Shown piece after piece: positions 43,921 to 54,419 of a stretch of DNA of 64,000 nt (positions are counted from its first letter, which is position 1; every line of letters starts with the position of its first letter). Below the pieces are notes generated by a model, which saw only the letters and a list, made by a program, of their open reading frames with translations, ran no database searches and was not told the DNA's origin. The stretch is from Odontesthes bonariensis (lineage: Eukaryota; Chordata; Actinopteri; Atheriniformes; Atherinopsidae): NCBI RefSeq assembly GCF_027942865.1, contig NC_134510.1, positions 11,436,743 through 11,500,742 on the forward strand. The letters run 5' to 3'. The position numbers and the translations under genes are program-made.

Positions 43921-44129
43921 GTTTGTTTTTATGGCGCATTTAAAAACAGTGAGCAGAGTGCGACTTGGTTAGCCAAAATAACGATCTATGCAGACACAGA
44001 CTTAATTTGGCTGAAGCTATCCCTATTATGCATTATATTATGCATTATTTAACCTACTATTTTATATGATATATAATATATGACCTATATATGAATGTTT
44101 TCAGGTTGTCCCACATGAGGCCTGGACGG

Positions 44130-44348
44130 GGAGAAAATACCCTGTCCATAGCTTTTTTGGGACACTATGAGGACTTGTGTTAATGTGGGGAAAAAGGTTC
44201 GGTTGCCAAGCGACAGCCATGGTGAGTGGGGGCTGAGGAGTTCCCAAAGGGGGAGTTCCCAAAGGGGGCACTAACGGCTTGGGGGACAAGGGCTACCTGA
44301 GGGGGGAGGAGAAGGACGCCAGTAGGTGGCGTGATGGAAATTCAAACT
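44130..44348. other. GC-rich interval with 15-bp tandem words
   Basis: AGTTCCCAAAGGGGG occurs twice in tandem at 44239-44269. Otherwise nothing recognised. An exact copy lies at +12046. Confidence 0.5.
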
Positions 44349-45672
44349 GTGCTGAGTCATTGCCTGTGGTTGAAAGAAAAAGGATATGAATGGGATGAAT
44401 GAAATGTTCTGTAATTAGTTGTTTTGGGTCATCGGAAGACGTTCCATTAGAGATGACCAGAAAGTTTTAATCTACTACACTAAATCGATTAATCAATCAG
44501 ACGTTATTTATATAGCAGTTTATATAGCACTTCTCAACCCAAGAAAATATAGAACAAAGACCTTTCAGATCAAACGAAGCAGTGAAACCCAAGGCCACAT
44601 ACAGACACATGCACACTCACATATAAAGCCACGCACACACACACGCCACACATACTGGAAACAGGGACCACAATGTGATCCTCAAAGAAAAGTAAAGGAT
44701 GAATTAGGATAAATAAAGAAATAAAATTAAACTAGGCTTTTAATATCTGTATGGAAACATGTTATGGTATCATGTTGTGGTTAGGAACAGCTCTGATGTC
44801 ACACCATTGGTACCACATGAGGTGTTTCTGATTCAATTAGAACCGGAAAAAACTTAATGCTGATCCTGAACTATCTGTGTACGCCTCAGCATCAAAAAAA
44901 AAAAAACACAGCCACTTTATTAAACCAATTAAACAACATTATTACTAACTAACAAGTAAGAATAAAGCAGGTTATGCTGAACGATCTGACCTGAATTCAG
45001 AAAGGACAGACAATGGGTATCCTAAACAACTTAATCAGTTCGTCATTGGAAAAATGTCTGCTTTCTTGATGCTGTGCTGATACCAAGATGAGATCTAACT
45101 ACAAATATTTCTGTCCAGCAACAAACAACAACACAGGAGGAGAAGCTGCAGTGGAGCATTTCGGCAATTAATTAACAATTAATCATGGTTTACTAAAACT
45201 TCTCAAATTTTCCCAAAAATTCTGTGTGTGTTTGTGTCTTCTTTTGCATTAAGACTTCCCGGACCTGGAAGAGGAAGACATGGATCAAACTCATAATATG
45301 AAAACCACTGTTTGTTTACTTAGGCCTAAATGAAGACATGAGGGTTGCTTGGGCAAACCCAGAAATGCGATATATGTTTGTCATCTGTTGTCATCTGTTG
45401 TCCTAACCTGTGATGTCTGGTGTTGAGTGTTGTTTGTTTTTTGTTTGTGTGTTGTTATGATCCCAAAACTGAATGATGATTTTTCCACAGCAGAATTATC
45501 CTAAAAACAAGGATTATACCAACTGTGCTGATGTTGATGTTGATCGTGATGATGTGTTCCCTAAATAATTTGAATTTTTCACAGCAAAATAATGAGATGG
45601 TACTGGATTTCTCATTAAGGCTGCACAGCAGGTTGATGACTATTCTAGTTCCTTAAAGCAAGGGTTATACCA
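44349..45672 (+). repeat. left arm of a long inverted repeat
   Basis: Pairs, with gaps, with 47733-48520. Matching blocks include TGTGGTTGAAAGAAAAAGGA, TTTTAATATCTGTATGG, TTAATCATGGTTTACTAAAA and TTTGAATTTTT. It has about 300 bp extra at 44399-44699 (containing TTATATAGCACTTCTCAACC, a fish repeat word) and about 300 bp extra near 45240-45550. Identity of aligned parts is roughly 85% by eye. It encloses the LTR-element fragment. Confidence 0.75.
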
Positions 45673-47318
45673 ACTGGCCAGTTGTTTTGTTTTGGGTTCT
45701 GTTTATTTTGTTATTTCTTTGATTTTCTTTTGTTTTGTTTATTTTGACTTTGGTTTTGTTTGGGGTCCATCTGAAAAATAAATAAATAAAGAATGAATTG
45801 GGCATTGAAATTGAACATATTAAAGAGAGATACCCTAGTATAGAAATACAGTGCAAATGACATTTTGCACTACTGCGCTGCGAGATTTGCTAATATTATT
45901 CCACAGATTCAGAACCACTACAGGACGTACAGCCGGAGGACTCATAAGCTTGAGTTCTGGGAGGCCTTTCCCATCATGCCAAGATGATGGTGGAGAACTA
46001 CACAACGAAATTGTCACAAAAGAAAATTAGTTAGGGAGGGGATGCTGAATATCCCTCAAGGAAGCGATGTACTGGTGACCTCTCCTTCCAAGATTAGTTC
46101 CGGATCAGAATGCTGAACAGACGTTCAGCCAAGAGGAAAACAGAGCACCGACAGGATTGGACCACAAGAGACCACACGACTCGTCATGTGGTCATCTAAG
46201 AAAGATATATCATTTAAAAGAAAAGTTAATCATAATTGTTCAAGAGGCTAATATACTCGTATAGTCGAGCCTTGGTTAAATTTATATTTGTTGTGTTTCA
46301 CTTTTTAAAGTGTTTAGCTAATTCCTCTTAAAGGCTGATAATGAATCATTTTTAGAATGTCCATTGCCAGTGGGGTGACTCGGCTGTTTGGAGCGGGACC
46401 TTAGACTTTGAACGGTAATGGTCGGTCGCCAAGTGCAACTAGGGTCCATAGGTGAATTTTTCCCGGTTAAGCCATCGGGTTTTCGCTCCTATTCGCTGCA
46501 AACGGTGGACGAACCTGCTGGTAATGTTAATTGCCTTATGCAATGTTTGAGTGTCAGTAGAATAGAAATTATGTGAAAATTTTTGATTAATCAGTGTTGT
46601 GTTGTTATGGTACTTATGAGGGAGCGAGGCCTTGCTAGCCACATAAGGTTTTAGACCATAATGAACAAAGAGTCCACACAGACGATGGGTTCGAGGCCAC
46701 ATACACACAATACATATAGCAAATTATCATTTTCTACATATAATCTATTAAAAAATGTGCTCATTTGCGGAGTTATTATCAGTTGAGTGGGGAAGGTTTT
46801 AAACTTACTAGAAAAGAGTCTCTGTTTCTAGAATCTTGATTAATACTCCTGATATAGAAGGGTTTGCTAAAGCATCAGAATTATTTTCTAAATGTGCTCA
46901 TTTGCAAAGTTATAATCAGTGACTGATGAAGGTCTTAACCCTCTCGGAAAGAGGTTCTGTTCCGAGTAAAATGATGGAATAGTCTGGATTTGAAGGTGTA
47001 GCTTAAGCATTAGAATTATGTTTACTATTTCCATGCCTGTGCAACGAAGACTTGCTTGCTGCTTTAATTGCAATGATGAACAGCTTTCATATAAGCTTAC
47101 ATAATAACACATGAAGTCACATCAAAAGGGGGATGACAGACGTCTCCTAACTGGTTGTGCTACATCTCAAAAGGTAATTGGCTCTTGCAGTTTGGGGGGT
47201 GGCTGCTAAAGTCTGGCTACTGCTAATACAGATGTGACACAATACAGAATATTACATTCCTACCTCAGTTATTTAACTGAATTAGTTGAAATGATAAAAT
47301 CACTTCAAAAGGGGGATT
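45673..47318 (+). mobile_element. LTR-element 3' internal region with polypurine tract
   Basis: Homologous to the inverted piece at 40074-41170. It starts at the palindrome CCAACTGGCCAGTTG and ends in the purine tract CAAAAGGGGGA (47307-47317) immediately before the 3' LTR, the normal plus-strand priming site. No env or pol product is recognisable; the open frames on minus are chance. Two homologous sub-blocks (46745-46790 and 46895-46930, TGTGCTCATTTGC) show internal duplication. Confidence 0.65.
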
Positions 47319-47732
47319 GTTAAAATTGGCTTTGTTCTTAGACATTATGAATGAAATAGGGCTCAGTACTTTTCCATATGACCTAAAGTGATCCAGGAGT
47401 AGAAAGACTAAACAATTAGGAAAGCCTGGGAAAGCAAGGGCAGATTCCTTCACACACACACATTGTTTTGGGCTGATCCAGAGAATATGACGAAGCATGT
47501 TGAACCTACTCATGTCCAATCATACTCGGTCGAATGTGAGTCCAACCTATGACACTATAAATAAACATGATAACCGGAAATCAGGGCCAGTCTGACAGAC
47601 TTCCTGCGGGGACTCTTTCCCACTGAGCCCAGCGCTGATATGCTTTGACGTGTGACTACAAATAAACACTTCATTTTCACTTGAATTACTTCGGTCCGTT
47701 CTTGAGCCTCCTACTAAAAGAACCGAATCTAA
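47319..47732 (+). mobile_element. 3' LTR (copy d)
   Basis: TGTTAAAATTGGC to CCGAATCTAATAA. It has a TATA-like TATAAATAAA at 47556-47565 (weaker in copy c) and AATAAA at 47661-47666. It follows a polypurine tract, so it is a 3' LTR. The partner 5' LTR is not on its left; the arm repeat begins instead. Confidence 0.85.
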
Positions 47733-48520
47733 TAATAACCCCTGTTTTTAGGACAATACGAGAATTCTCACCAAGTTGCTGTCCAGCATTCATGAGAAAT
47801 TCTGTATTATCAACTTATTCTGTTGTGGAAAAAATTCAAATCATTTAGAGAACACATCAACACAGAGACACAAGACAACACAACACAACACAGAACAAAA
47901 GAAAGAAGAAAACAAAAGAAGACAAAAACACACACAGAATTTTTGGGAAAATTTGAGAAGTTTTAGTAAACCATGATTAATTGTTCATTAATTGTTCATT
48001 AATTGCCGAACTGCTCCACTGCAGTTTCTCCTCTTGTGTTGTTCTTTGCTGCAGGACAGAAATATTTGTGGTTAGATCTCATTTTGGGAGCAGCACAGCA
48101 TCAAGAAAGCAGCCATTTCTTCCCAATGACTAACTGATTAACCTGTTTAGGATAAATATTGTCTGTCCTCTCTTAATTCTGGTCAGAGCGTTAAAAATAA
48201 AATTTCAGCATAATCTGCTTAATTCTCACTTGTTAGTTAGTAATAATGTTGTTTAATTCTTACCAGTGGCTGTGTTTCGTGATGCTGAGCCGTCCACAGA
48301 CAGTTCAGGATCAGCATTAAGCATTTTTTTTTTTTTCCGGTTCAAATTGAATTAGAAACCCCTCATGTGTTACCAACAGTATGACACCAGAGCTGTTTCT
48401 AACATCACATGATACCATAACATGTTTCCATACAGATATTAAAAACATAGGTTCATTTTATTTCTTTATTCATCCTAATTCATATCCTTTTTCTTTCAAC
48501 CACATGTTATGACTGAGCAC
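47733..48520 (-). repeat. right arm of the long inverted repeat
   Basis: Reverse complement of blocks in 44349-45672, in the same order. CA-rich AACACAACACAACAC at 47879 and a T-run at 48327 differ in length from the left arm. The junction with the LTR is at the ATAACCCC word, which matches GGTTATAC at the left junction. Confidence 0.75.
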
Positions 48521-49099
48521 ATATTGAATTGAACCATACCATCTTGTTTCTCATTAAATTGCAATTGAAGTGGGTTGTTGCCATTTTCCAGAGATCCTTT
48601 ACCCACCTGGGGGGTATTCCTAGAAGCTGGCTTAGCGGAAAGCCTGGCTTATTTCGCTACTTCTGGCTAAATTTAGCGAGAGTTCCGTTCCATAAAGGTG
48701 GCTTATTTGAACGCCCGCTGAGTAACCATGGTAATTTATGCTGCTGAACTAGCCTGGTCCCGGGCAGGCTAAAGTTGAAGCTTAGCTTAGCTGCAACTCA
48801 AAAAATGTCCGACCGGCTGGAACACTCCCGAAAGAAATGTTCACCTAGAATTCTGCGCTCCCGCAACTCATGTCTTGTCTAAAAAACGAAACAAAAACTG
48901 TGGTTATCATATCACCACTTTCACTGTCTCGAAAAATCAATCAGTCGGTGCCAGTGCAACTAAAGAAACGCAACTATACACACGTATTGAACATGAAATT
49001 AAATGAGAGAGAACATGGTATTCATTAAAACTAATCAATACCTAACAAACATCCGATCTACACCCACGTAGGACCAGACTCAGAAAAATGGGGGACAGG

Positions 49100-49440
49100 T
49101 AATAATGTTAATGATACAAATTATTGAAAGCTCCTTTCAAAACAGTCAAGGACACTGTACAAACAAGATATTAGATAAAACGCAGGAATTAAAAAATCTT
49201 ACCATATTAAAAATACACAGAACGGAGCAATAAATGGAGGTAAGCAAAGTTAAACGGATGGGTTTTGAGTTAAGACTTGAACAGAGGGAGAGTGTCAGTA
49301 TTGCGAATGTCGGAGGGCGGACCTCTGTCCTTTCAGGCTGCTGCTCCACATTTACAGTAGCCGATAATGTAAAACAACCTACTGAATTAAGTATTTGCAT
49401 TAAGTTCATCATCTCCCTCAGGCATCCCCAATGTTATCGG
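49100..49440 (+). repeat. teleost interspersed repeat
   Basis: GGATGGGTTTTGAGTTAAGA, GGGAGAGTGTCAGTATTGCG and GAATGTCGGAGGGCGG are the recurring words of a very common teleost repeat. Open frames over it (49146-49412 -, 49234-49488 +) are incidental. Confidence 0.55.
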
Positions 49441-49467
49441 TGCACTACACTGTACCCATGTACGCAT

Positions 49468-49700
49468 CCAAGGCAAGGCAATTTGTAGAGCACAATTCAT
49501 ACAAAAGGCAATTCAAAGTGCTTTACAGCTACATAAAATCACAAGGCGGCAATTAAATCATTCCAAAAAACAAAAATATCATTAATTCATTCATTTAAAA
49601 GTGAAGAGTGCAGATAAAATACTTTCAGGTGTCATATGCACATCTAAATAGAACTTTCAGTCTGGATTTAAACATTGTCACATTGTCCAGGCCCCTGCTG
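49468..49700 (+). repeat. teleost interspersed repeat (AAGGCAAGGCAA type)
   Basis: AAGGCAAGGCAATTTGTAGA, GCACAATTCATACAAAAGGC and CAAAGTGCTTTACAGC, words of a widespread fish repeat. Confidence 0.65.
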
Positions 49701-49888
49701 GACCCGTGGAGGCTGACTATGTACACCGAACATTTTTCCATATGCTAAATGTACAGGTACACTTGGGGATAATTGTCCATAGACTCTGAACTGGATTTCT
49801 CATTTTGAAAAACACCACATCAACCCCTTTGAGTAATGCTGAGCAATGTTACATTTATGCCCTGTGAAACCTCATCATTGACTCCTAT

Positions 49889-50014
49889 CCTCCGAGCATA
49901 CAGATGATCTGTGATGGAGGTCATTTCATTTCCAACATTGAGGCTAAATGGCCGGGATCAGTTCATGATTCTAGGATCTTCCGAGCATCCTCACTGGCAC
50001 AGAGGTTTGCACAA
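49889..50014 (+). pseudogene. HARBI1-like transposase exon (IAKWPGSVHD region)
   Basis: In frame: PPSIQMICDGGHFISNIEAK, WPGSVHDSRIF, SLAQRFAQ. This is the second catalytic block of Harbinger DDE transposases (N-x-x-A-K-W-P-G-S-V-H-D, with the catalytic Asp). The exon ends at CAAG|GTGCAA and continues in phase at 50236. No first catalytic block was found upstream. Confidence 0.75.
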
Positions 50015-50235
50015 GGTGCAAGAATTTTACTTACCTGAAGGAGTGTACTTTTGAAGTAAGGTGTAGCATAGGCAGAATTTTGGTAATGTAATGAGAGGTC
50101 AGGTGTAGAGGTCATCTTAAGGAATTTAAAGTGCTCGTCATACTTTATTATAGATAGCCATATAAGGCACATATTGCATCAAATTGCCAAGTCTTAACAC
50201 ATGTATATCCATCCAACATTTCTCTTATTCTGCAG

Positions 50236-50402
50236 GAGAGTTCAATGGTGTCCTGCTTGGGGACAGAGGCTATGCATGCTGGCCGTACGTCCTCACACCA
50301 TAGCCTGATCCAGGAACAAGGGCATGCACATGCACATGCTAAAACAAGGGCACGGATAGAAATGACCTTTGGCCAAATTAAATACATTGCTTCCATTGCT
50401 TA
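50236..50402 (+). pseudogene. HARBI1-like transposase next exon, broken
   Basis: After an acceptor TCTTATTCTGCAG, the frame reads GEFNGVLLGDRGYACWPYV, the L-L-G-D-x-G-Y block following the catalytic region. It stops at TAG 50301-50303. A shifted frame then gives HAKTRARIEMTFGQIK, the A-H-x-x-T-R-x-x-I-E C-terminal motif. One stop plus one frameshift make it inactive. The 221-bp intron between the exons is preserved. Confidence 0.75.
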
Positions 50403-50740
50403 AAGTTCTCAAGGACCATGGCTGACTTCTGACAGAGCCATCTTAAATTAATAGTATACTTCATATTTTATACATTTTGTCTTGTGGACAACTTTTCAGG
50501 CTCAAGTCTTTTCTTCGTTGAGATCTAGTGCCTGAAAGGACTCAGTTTCTCCTGACACAGTGAGGGATCTATACAGGGACACATATTTCTTTTGATCCTT
50601 ATTGTTGTGACCTTTGAGTTAGAACTTCTTTTCATCATTTAGCATTGACACAGTAGCAGTTTAAGTCAGAGCAAGTGTAAGGAGGCTAAATGGACAGATA
50701 TGATTTATAACTTTCCACACGTTTAGGTCATGGCACCCCA
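50403..50740. other. unassigned DNA before the tRNA cluster
   Basis: No motif recognised. The tRNA repeat starts abruptly near CCCCACTGGAATGATTTCTGG at 50737. Confidence 0.4.
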
Positions 50741-50792
50741 CTGGAATGATTTCTGGGCCCGCTGACAGTGTCGTCAAATATTCCTTTTAGTA

Positions 50793-50875
50793 GTCAGGAT
50801 GGCCGAGTGGTCTAAGGGGCTGCGTTCAGATCGCAGTCTCCCCTGGAGGCGTGGGTTCAAATCCCTCTTCTGACA
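50793..50875 (+). tRNA. tRNA-Leu(CAG)
   Basis: 83 nt. GTCAGGATGGCCGAGTGG box A, anticodon loop TTCAGAT (CAG at 50827-50829), long variable arm, box B GGGTTCAAATCC, acceptor GTCAGGA/TTCTGAC. One T-T mismatch in the T stem (CCCTC). Probably a weak or decaying gene. Confidence 0.75.
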
Positions 50876-51367
50876 TTGCAGACTTCTCCTAGAGAACCAT
50901 TTTCTCTGGCAAGGCAACCCAAGTTTACTCCTTGCTTAGCAATACCATGTCGTATTGCTATTCTGCCACTGCATCATCTAGTTTAAAGATTATTGTGGCC
51001 GCTTTACCTCCGAAGAGTTCTTGCTTCCAAATGCTATGCCTACTATTTGTTTGCCTCAGGAGCCCTGTTAAACAACAGCCAAGACACTTGTTGCATGAGA
51101 ATCTTCTGACCACAGCTCAACTAGCTGTGTTGTCACAACCTTCTACAGTGCTTTGGGCAGGACAGAATCATTAGCAAAAGGAACATTGTTGATTATAAGG
51201 TCTTGGTTTGCACTTAACACCATAGTAAACGGTAAAGGGCTTTTGACCGAAGCAACCTGGCCTAATGTTAGGCTATTTGAAGGGGGCTATTGACATTTAA
51301 CCGAAAATGGGTGAGAGTATCAAAACAATCATCACTTGGTGGCAGGCAGCTGATAAAAGACCTAGCT

Positions 51368-51439
51368 CTCTCCGTCTGGGAATCGAACCCCGATCTTCCG
51401 CATGACAGGCGGAGATACAGTCCATTATACTAACGAGGA
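51368..51439 (-). tRNA. tRNA-Asp(GTC), degraded
   Basis: 72 nt. Anticodon loop CTGTCAT, GTC. Mismatches in the acceptor stem (ACGGAGAG) and the T stem (CCCAG). Likely non-functional, but folded identity is clear. Confidence 0.65.
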
Positions 51440-51689
51440 ATTTCTATGTGACTGACACAGTCGTCAGATGAAAAGACAACTATCGCCAAGGAGTGAAATA
51501 AGATTTTGGTGTCCCGTTTCAAGGTGCAGGAAAATTGCTATCACAGTCCCATCACTCAGAAGGAGAGTCTTCCATGAAGCTGCATGCCTCGTCAATATTC
51601 CCCTTCAACACGAAGACAACGCAGACCCACATATTCGCTGGAATGATGCCTGGGCCCGCCGACAGTGTCGTCAAATATTCCTTTTAGTA

Positions 51690-51772
51690 GTCAGGATGGC
51701 CGAGCGGTCTAAGGCGCTGCGTTAAGGTCGCAGTCTCCCCTGGAGGCGTGGGTTCAAATCCCACTTCTGACA
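51690..51772 (+). tRNA. tRNA-Leu(AAG), intact
   Basis: 83 nt. All stems pair: GTCAGGA/TTCTGAC, CTGCG/CGCAG, GTGGG/CCCAC. Anticodon AAG at 51724-51726, read as inosine-AG, decodes CUU/CUC. Box A TGGCCGAGCGG and box B GGTTCAAATCC are perfect. A TTTT Pol III stop follows at about 51796. It is the best Leu gene in the window. Confidence 0.93.
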
Positions 51773-52265
51773 TTGCAGACTTCTCCTAGAGGACCATTTT
51801 CTCTGGCTAGGCAACTCAAGTTTACTCCTTGCTTAGCAATACCATGTCGTATTGCTATTCTGCCACTGCATCATCTAGTTTAAAGATTATTGTGGCCGCT
51901 TTACCTCCGAAGAGTTCTTGCTTCCAAATGCTATGCCTACTATTTGTTTGCCTCAGGAGCCCTGTTAAACAACAGCCAAGACACTTGTTGCATGAGAATC
52001 TTCTGACCACAGCTCAACAAGCTGTGTTGTCACAACCTTCTACAGTGCTTTGGGAAGGACAGAATCATTAGCAAAAGGAACATTGTTGATTTTAAGGTCT
52101 TGGTGTGCACTTAACACCATAGTAAACAGGAAAGGGCTTTTGACCGAAGAAACCTGGCATCATGTTAGGCTATTTGAAGGGGGCTATTGACATTTAGGCC
52201 GAAGATGGGTGAGAGTATCAAAACAATCATCACTTGGTGGCAGGCAGCTGATAAAAGACCTAGCT

Positions 52266-52337
52266 CTCCCCGTCAGGAAATCGAACCCCGATCTTCCGCA
52301 TGACAGGCGGAGATACTGTCCATTATACTAACGAGCA
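52266..52337 (-). tRNA. tRNA-Asp(GTC), one acceptor mismatch
   Basis: 72 nt. The T stem CGGGG/TCCTG pairs through two G-T wobbles. The acceptor 5' strand TGCTCGT has one G-G mismatch. GTC anticodon intact. Confidence 0.65.
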
Positions 52338-52588
52338 ATTTCTGTGTGACTGACACAGTCGTCAGATGAAAAGACAACTATCGCCAAGGAGTGAAAAACA
52401 GATTTAGGTGTCCCGTTTCAAGGTGCAGGAAAATTGCTATCACAGTCCCATCACTCAGAAGGAGAGTCTTCCATGAAGCTGCATGCCTCGTCAATATTCC
52501 CCTTCAACACGTAGACAACGCAGACCCACATATTCGCTGGAATGATGCCTGGGCCCGCCGACAGTGTCGTCAAATATTCGTTTTAGTA

Positions 52589-52671
52589 GCCAGGATGGCC
52601 GAGCGGTCTAAGGGGCTTAGTTCAGGTCGCAGTCTCACCTGGAGGCGTGGGTTCAAATCCCACTTCTGACA
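52589..52671 (+). pseudogene. tRNA-Leu(CAG) pseudogene
   Basis: 83 nt with GCCAGGA start, anticodon CAG, but the anticodon stem reads CTTAG/CGCAG with two mismatches. Box B is intact. Confidence 0.65.
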
Positions 52672-53163
52672 TTGCAGAGTTCTCCTAGAGGACCATTTTC
52701 TCTGGCAAGGCAACTCAAGTTTACTCCTTGCTTAGCAATACCATGTCGTATTGCTATTCTGCCACTGCATCATCTAGTTTAAAAATTATTGTGGCCGCTT
52801 TACCTCCGAAGAGTTCTTGCTTCCAAATGCTATGCCTACTATTTGTTTGCCTCAGGAGCCCTGTTAAACAACAGCCAAGACACTTGTTGCATGAGAATCT
52901 TCTGACCACAGCTCAACAAGCTGTGTTGTCACAACCTTCTACAGTGCTTTGGGAAGGACAGAATCATTAGCAAAAGGAACATTGTTGATTATAAGGTCTT
53001 TGTTTGCACTTAACACCGTAGTAAACGGGAAAGGGCTTTTGACCAAGCAACCTGGCCTCATGTTAGGCTATTTGAAGGGGGCTATTGACATTTAGGCCGA
53101 AGATGGGTGAGAGTATCAAAGCAATCATCACTTGGTAGCAGGCAGCTGATAAAAGACCAAGCT

Positions 53164-53235
53164 CTCCCCGTCGGGGAATCGAACCCCGATCTTCCGCGTG
53201 ACAGGCGGAGATACTATCCATTATACTAACGAGGA
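53164..53235 (-). tRNA. tRNA-Asp(GTC), intact
   Basis: 72 nt. TCCTCGT/ACGGGGA acceptor, TCCGC/GCGGA anticodon stem, CTGTCAC loop, CGGGG/CCCCG T stem, all paired. Box B GGTTCGATTCC is perfect. The only fully paired Asp copy, and the likely functional one. Confidence 0.93.
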
Positions 53236-53485
53236 ACTTCTGTGTGACTGACACAGTCGTCAGATGAGAAGACAACTATCGCCAAGTAGTGAAATAAGAT
53301 TTTCGTGTCCCGTTTCAAGGTGCAGGAAAATTGCTATCACAGTCCCATCACTCAGAAGGAGAGTCTTCCATGAAGCTGCATGCCTCGTCAATATTCCCCT
53401 TCAACACGAACACAACGCAGACCCACATATTCGCTGGAATGATGCCTGGGCCCGCCGACAGTGTCGTCAAATATTCCTTTTAGTA

Positions 53486-53568
53486 GTCAGGATGGCCGAG
53501 CGGTCTAAGGCGCTGCGTTAAGGTCGCAGCCTCCCCTAGAGGCGTAGCTTCAAATCCCACTTCCAACA
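53486..53568 (+). pseudogene. tRNA-Leu(AAG) pseudogene
   Basis: The 5' half is perfect and the anticodon is AAG. The T arm reads GTAGCTTCAAATCCCAC and the acceptor 3' strand TTCCAAC, giving four mismatches. Confidence 0.7.
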
Positions 53569-54061
53569 TTGCAGATATCTCCTAGAGGACCATTTTCTCT
53601 GGCAAGGCAACTCAAGTTTACTCCTTGCTTAGCAATACCATGTCGTATTGCTATTCTGCCACTGCTTCATCTAGTTTAAAGATTATTGTGGCTGCTTTAC
53701 CTCCGAAGAGTTCTTGCTTCCAAATGCTATGCCTACTATTTGTTTGCCTCAGGAGCCCTGTTAAACAACAGCCAAGACACTTGTTGCATGAGAATCATCT
53801 GACCACAGCTCAACAAGCTGTGTTGTCACAACCTTCTACAGTGCTTTGGGCAGGACAGAATCATTAGCAAAAGGAATATTGTTGATTTTAAGGTCTTGGT
53901 TTGCACTCAACACCATAGTAAACGGGAAAGGGCTTTTGACCGAAGAAACCTGGCATGATGTTAGGCTATTTGAAGGCGGCTATTGACATTTAGGCCGAAG
54001 ATGGGTGAGAGTATCAAAACAATCATCACTTGGTGGCAGGCAGCTGATAAAAGACCAAGCT

Positions 54062-54133
54062 CTCCCCGTCTGGGAATCGAACCCCGATCTTCCGCGTGAC
54101 AGGCGGAGATACTGTCCATTATACTAACAAGGA
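54062..54133 (-). tRNA. tRNA-Asp(GTC), near intact
   Basis: 72 nt. The acceptor TCCTTGT/ACGGGGA pairs with wobbles. The T stem CGGGG/CCCAG has one mismatch. Anticodon stem and loop are perfect. Confidence 0.75.
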
Positions 54134-54383
54134 ATTTCTGTGTGATTGACACAGTCGTCAGATGAAAAGACAACTATCGCCAAGGAGTGAAATAAGATTT
54201 TGGTGTCCCGTTTCAAGGTGCAGGAAAATTGCTATCACAGTCCCATCACTCAGAAGGAGAGTCTTTCATGAAGCTTCATGCCTTGTCAATATTCCCCTTC
54301 AACACGAACACAACGCAGACCCACATATTCGCTGGAATGATGCCTGGGCCCGCTGACAGTATCGTCAAATATTCCTTTTAGTA

Positions 54384-54419
54384 GTCAGGATGGCCGAGCG
54401 GTCTAAGGCGCTGCGTTAA
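54384..54419 (+). pseudogene. 5' half of tRNA-Leu, cut at the anticodon (copy 2)
   Basis: Same truncation and same junction (CGTTAA|AGGCCTACAGAAAG) as at 3081-3116, ending the cluster. Confidence 0.85.

Larger units (their letters stand above)
48609..50402 (+). mobile_element. PIF/Harbinger element 3 (right end not found)
   Basis: GGGGGTATTCCTAGAAGCTGG at the left is a typical Harbinger-type terminus of fish. A two-exon HARBI1-like transposase remnant lies at 49889-50402. Between them are two unrelated common fish repeats (49100-49440 and 49468-49700). The opposite terminus is not visible before the tRNA cluster. Confidence 0.55.
50740..54419 (+). repeat. tandem tRNA-Leu/tRNA-Asp cluster (4 units of ~898 bp)
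   Basis: tRNA-Leu starts at 50793, 51690, 52589, 53486 and (half) 54384; spacings are 897, 899, 897 and 898 bp. Each unit has a plus-strand tRNA-Leu and, about 575 bp later, a minus-strand tRNA-Asp. Units are about 95-97% identical, spacers included. The anticodon alternates between CAG and AAG: Leu1 CAG, Leu2 AAG, Leu3 CAG, Leu4 AAG, Leu5 (half) AAG-type. Open frames of 80-85 codons recur in every unit but have no motif. Confidence 0.95.

Noticed and set aside
46439-46708. 89-codon minus-strand frame in the LTR internal region
   Set aside because: Antisense to the element and without motif.
48001-48330. Possible terminal inverted repeats of a giant autonomous transposon
   Set aside because: Arms are unequal, with indels, and no short target duplication or transposase was found; kept only as an inverted repeat.
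50025-50040. TTTTACTTACCTG resembling the 5' end of U1 snRNA
   Set aside because: Downstream sequence has no U1 stems or Sm site; it lies in the intron of the Harbinger relic.
49963-50396. Minus-strand frames of 69 and 82 codons
   Set aside because: Antisense to the HARBI1-like exons, which explain the region.
50932-53867. 80- and 85-codon frames repeated in each tRNA unit
   Set aside because: They lie in spacers or run into tRNA genes, have no motif, and are conserved only with the unit.
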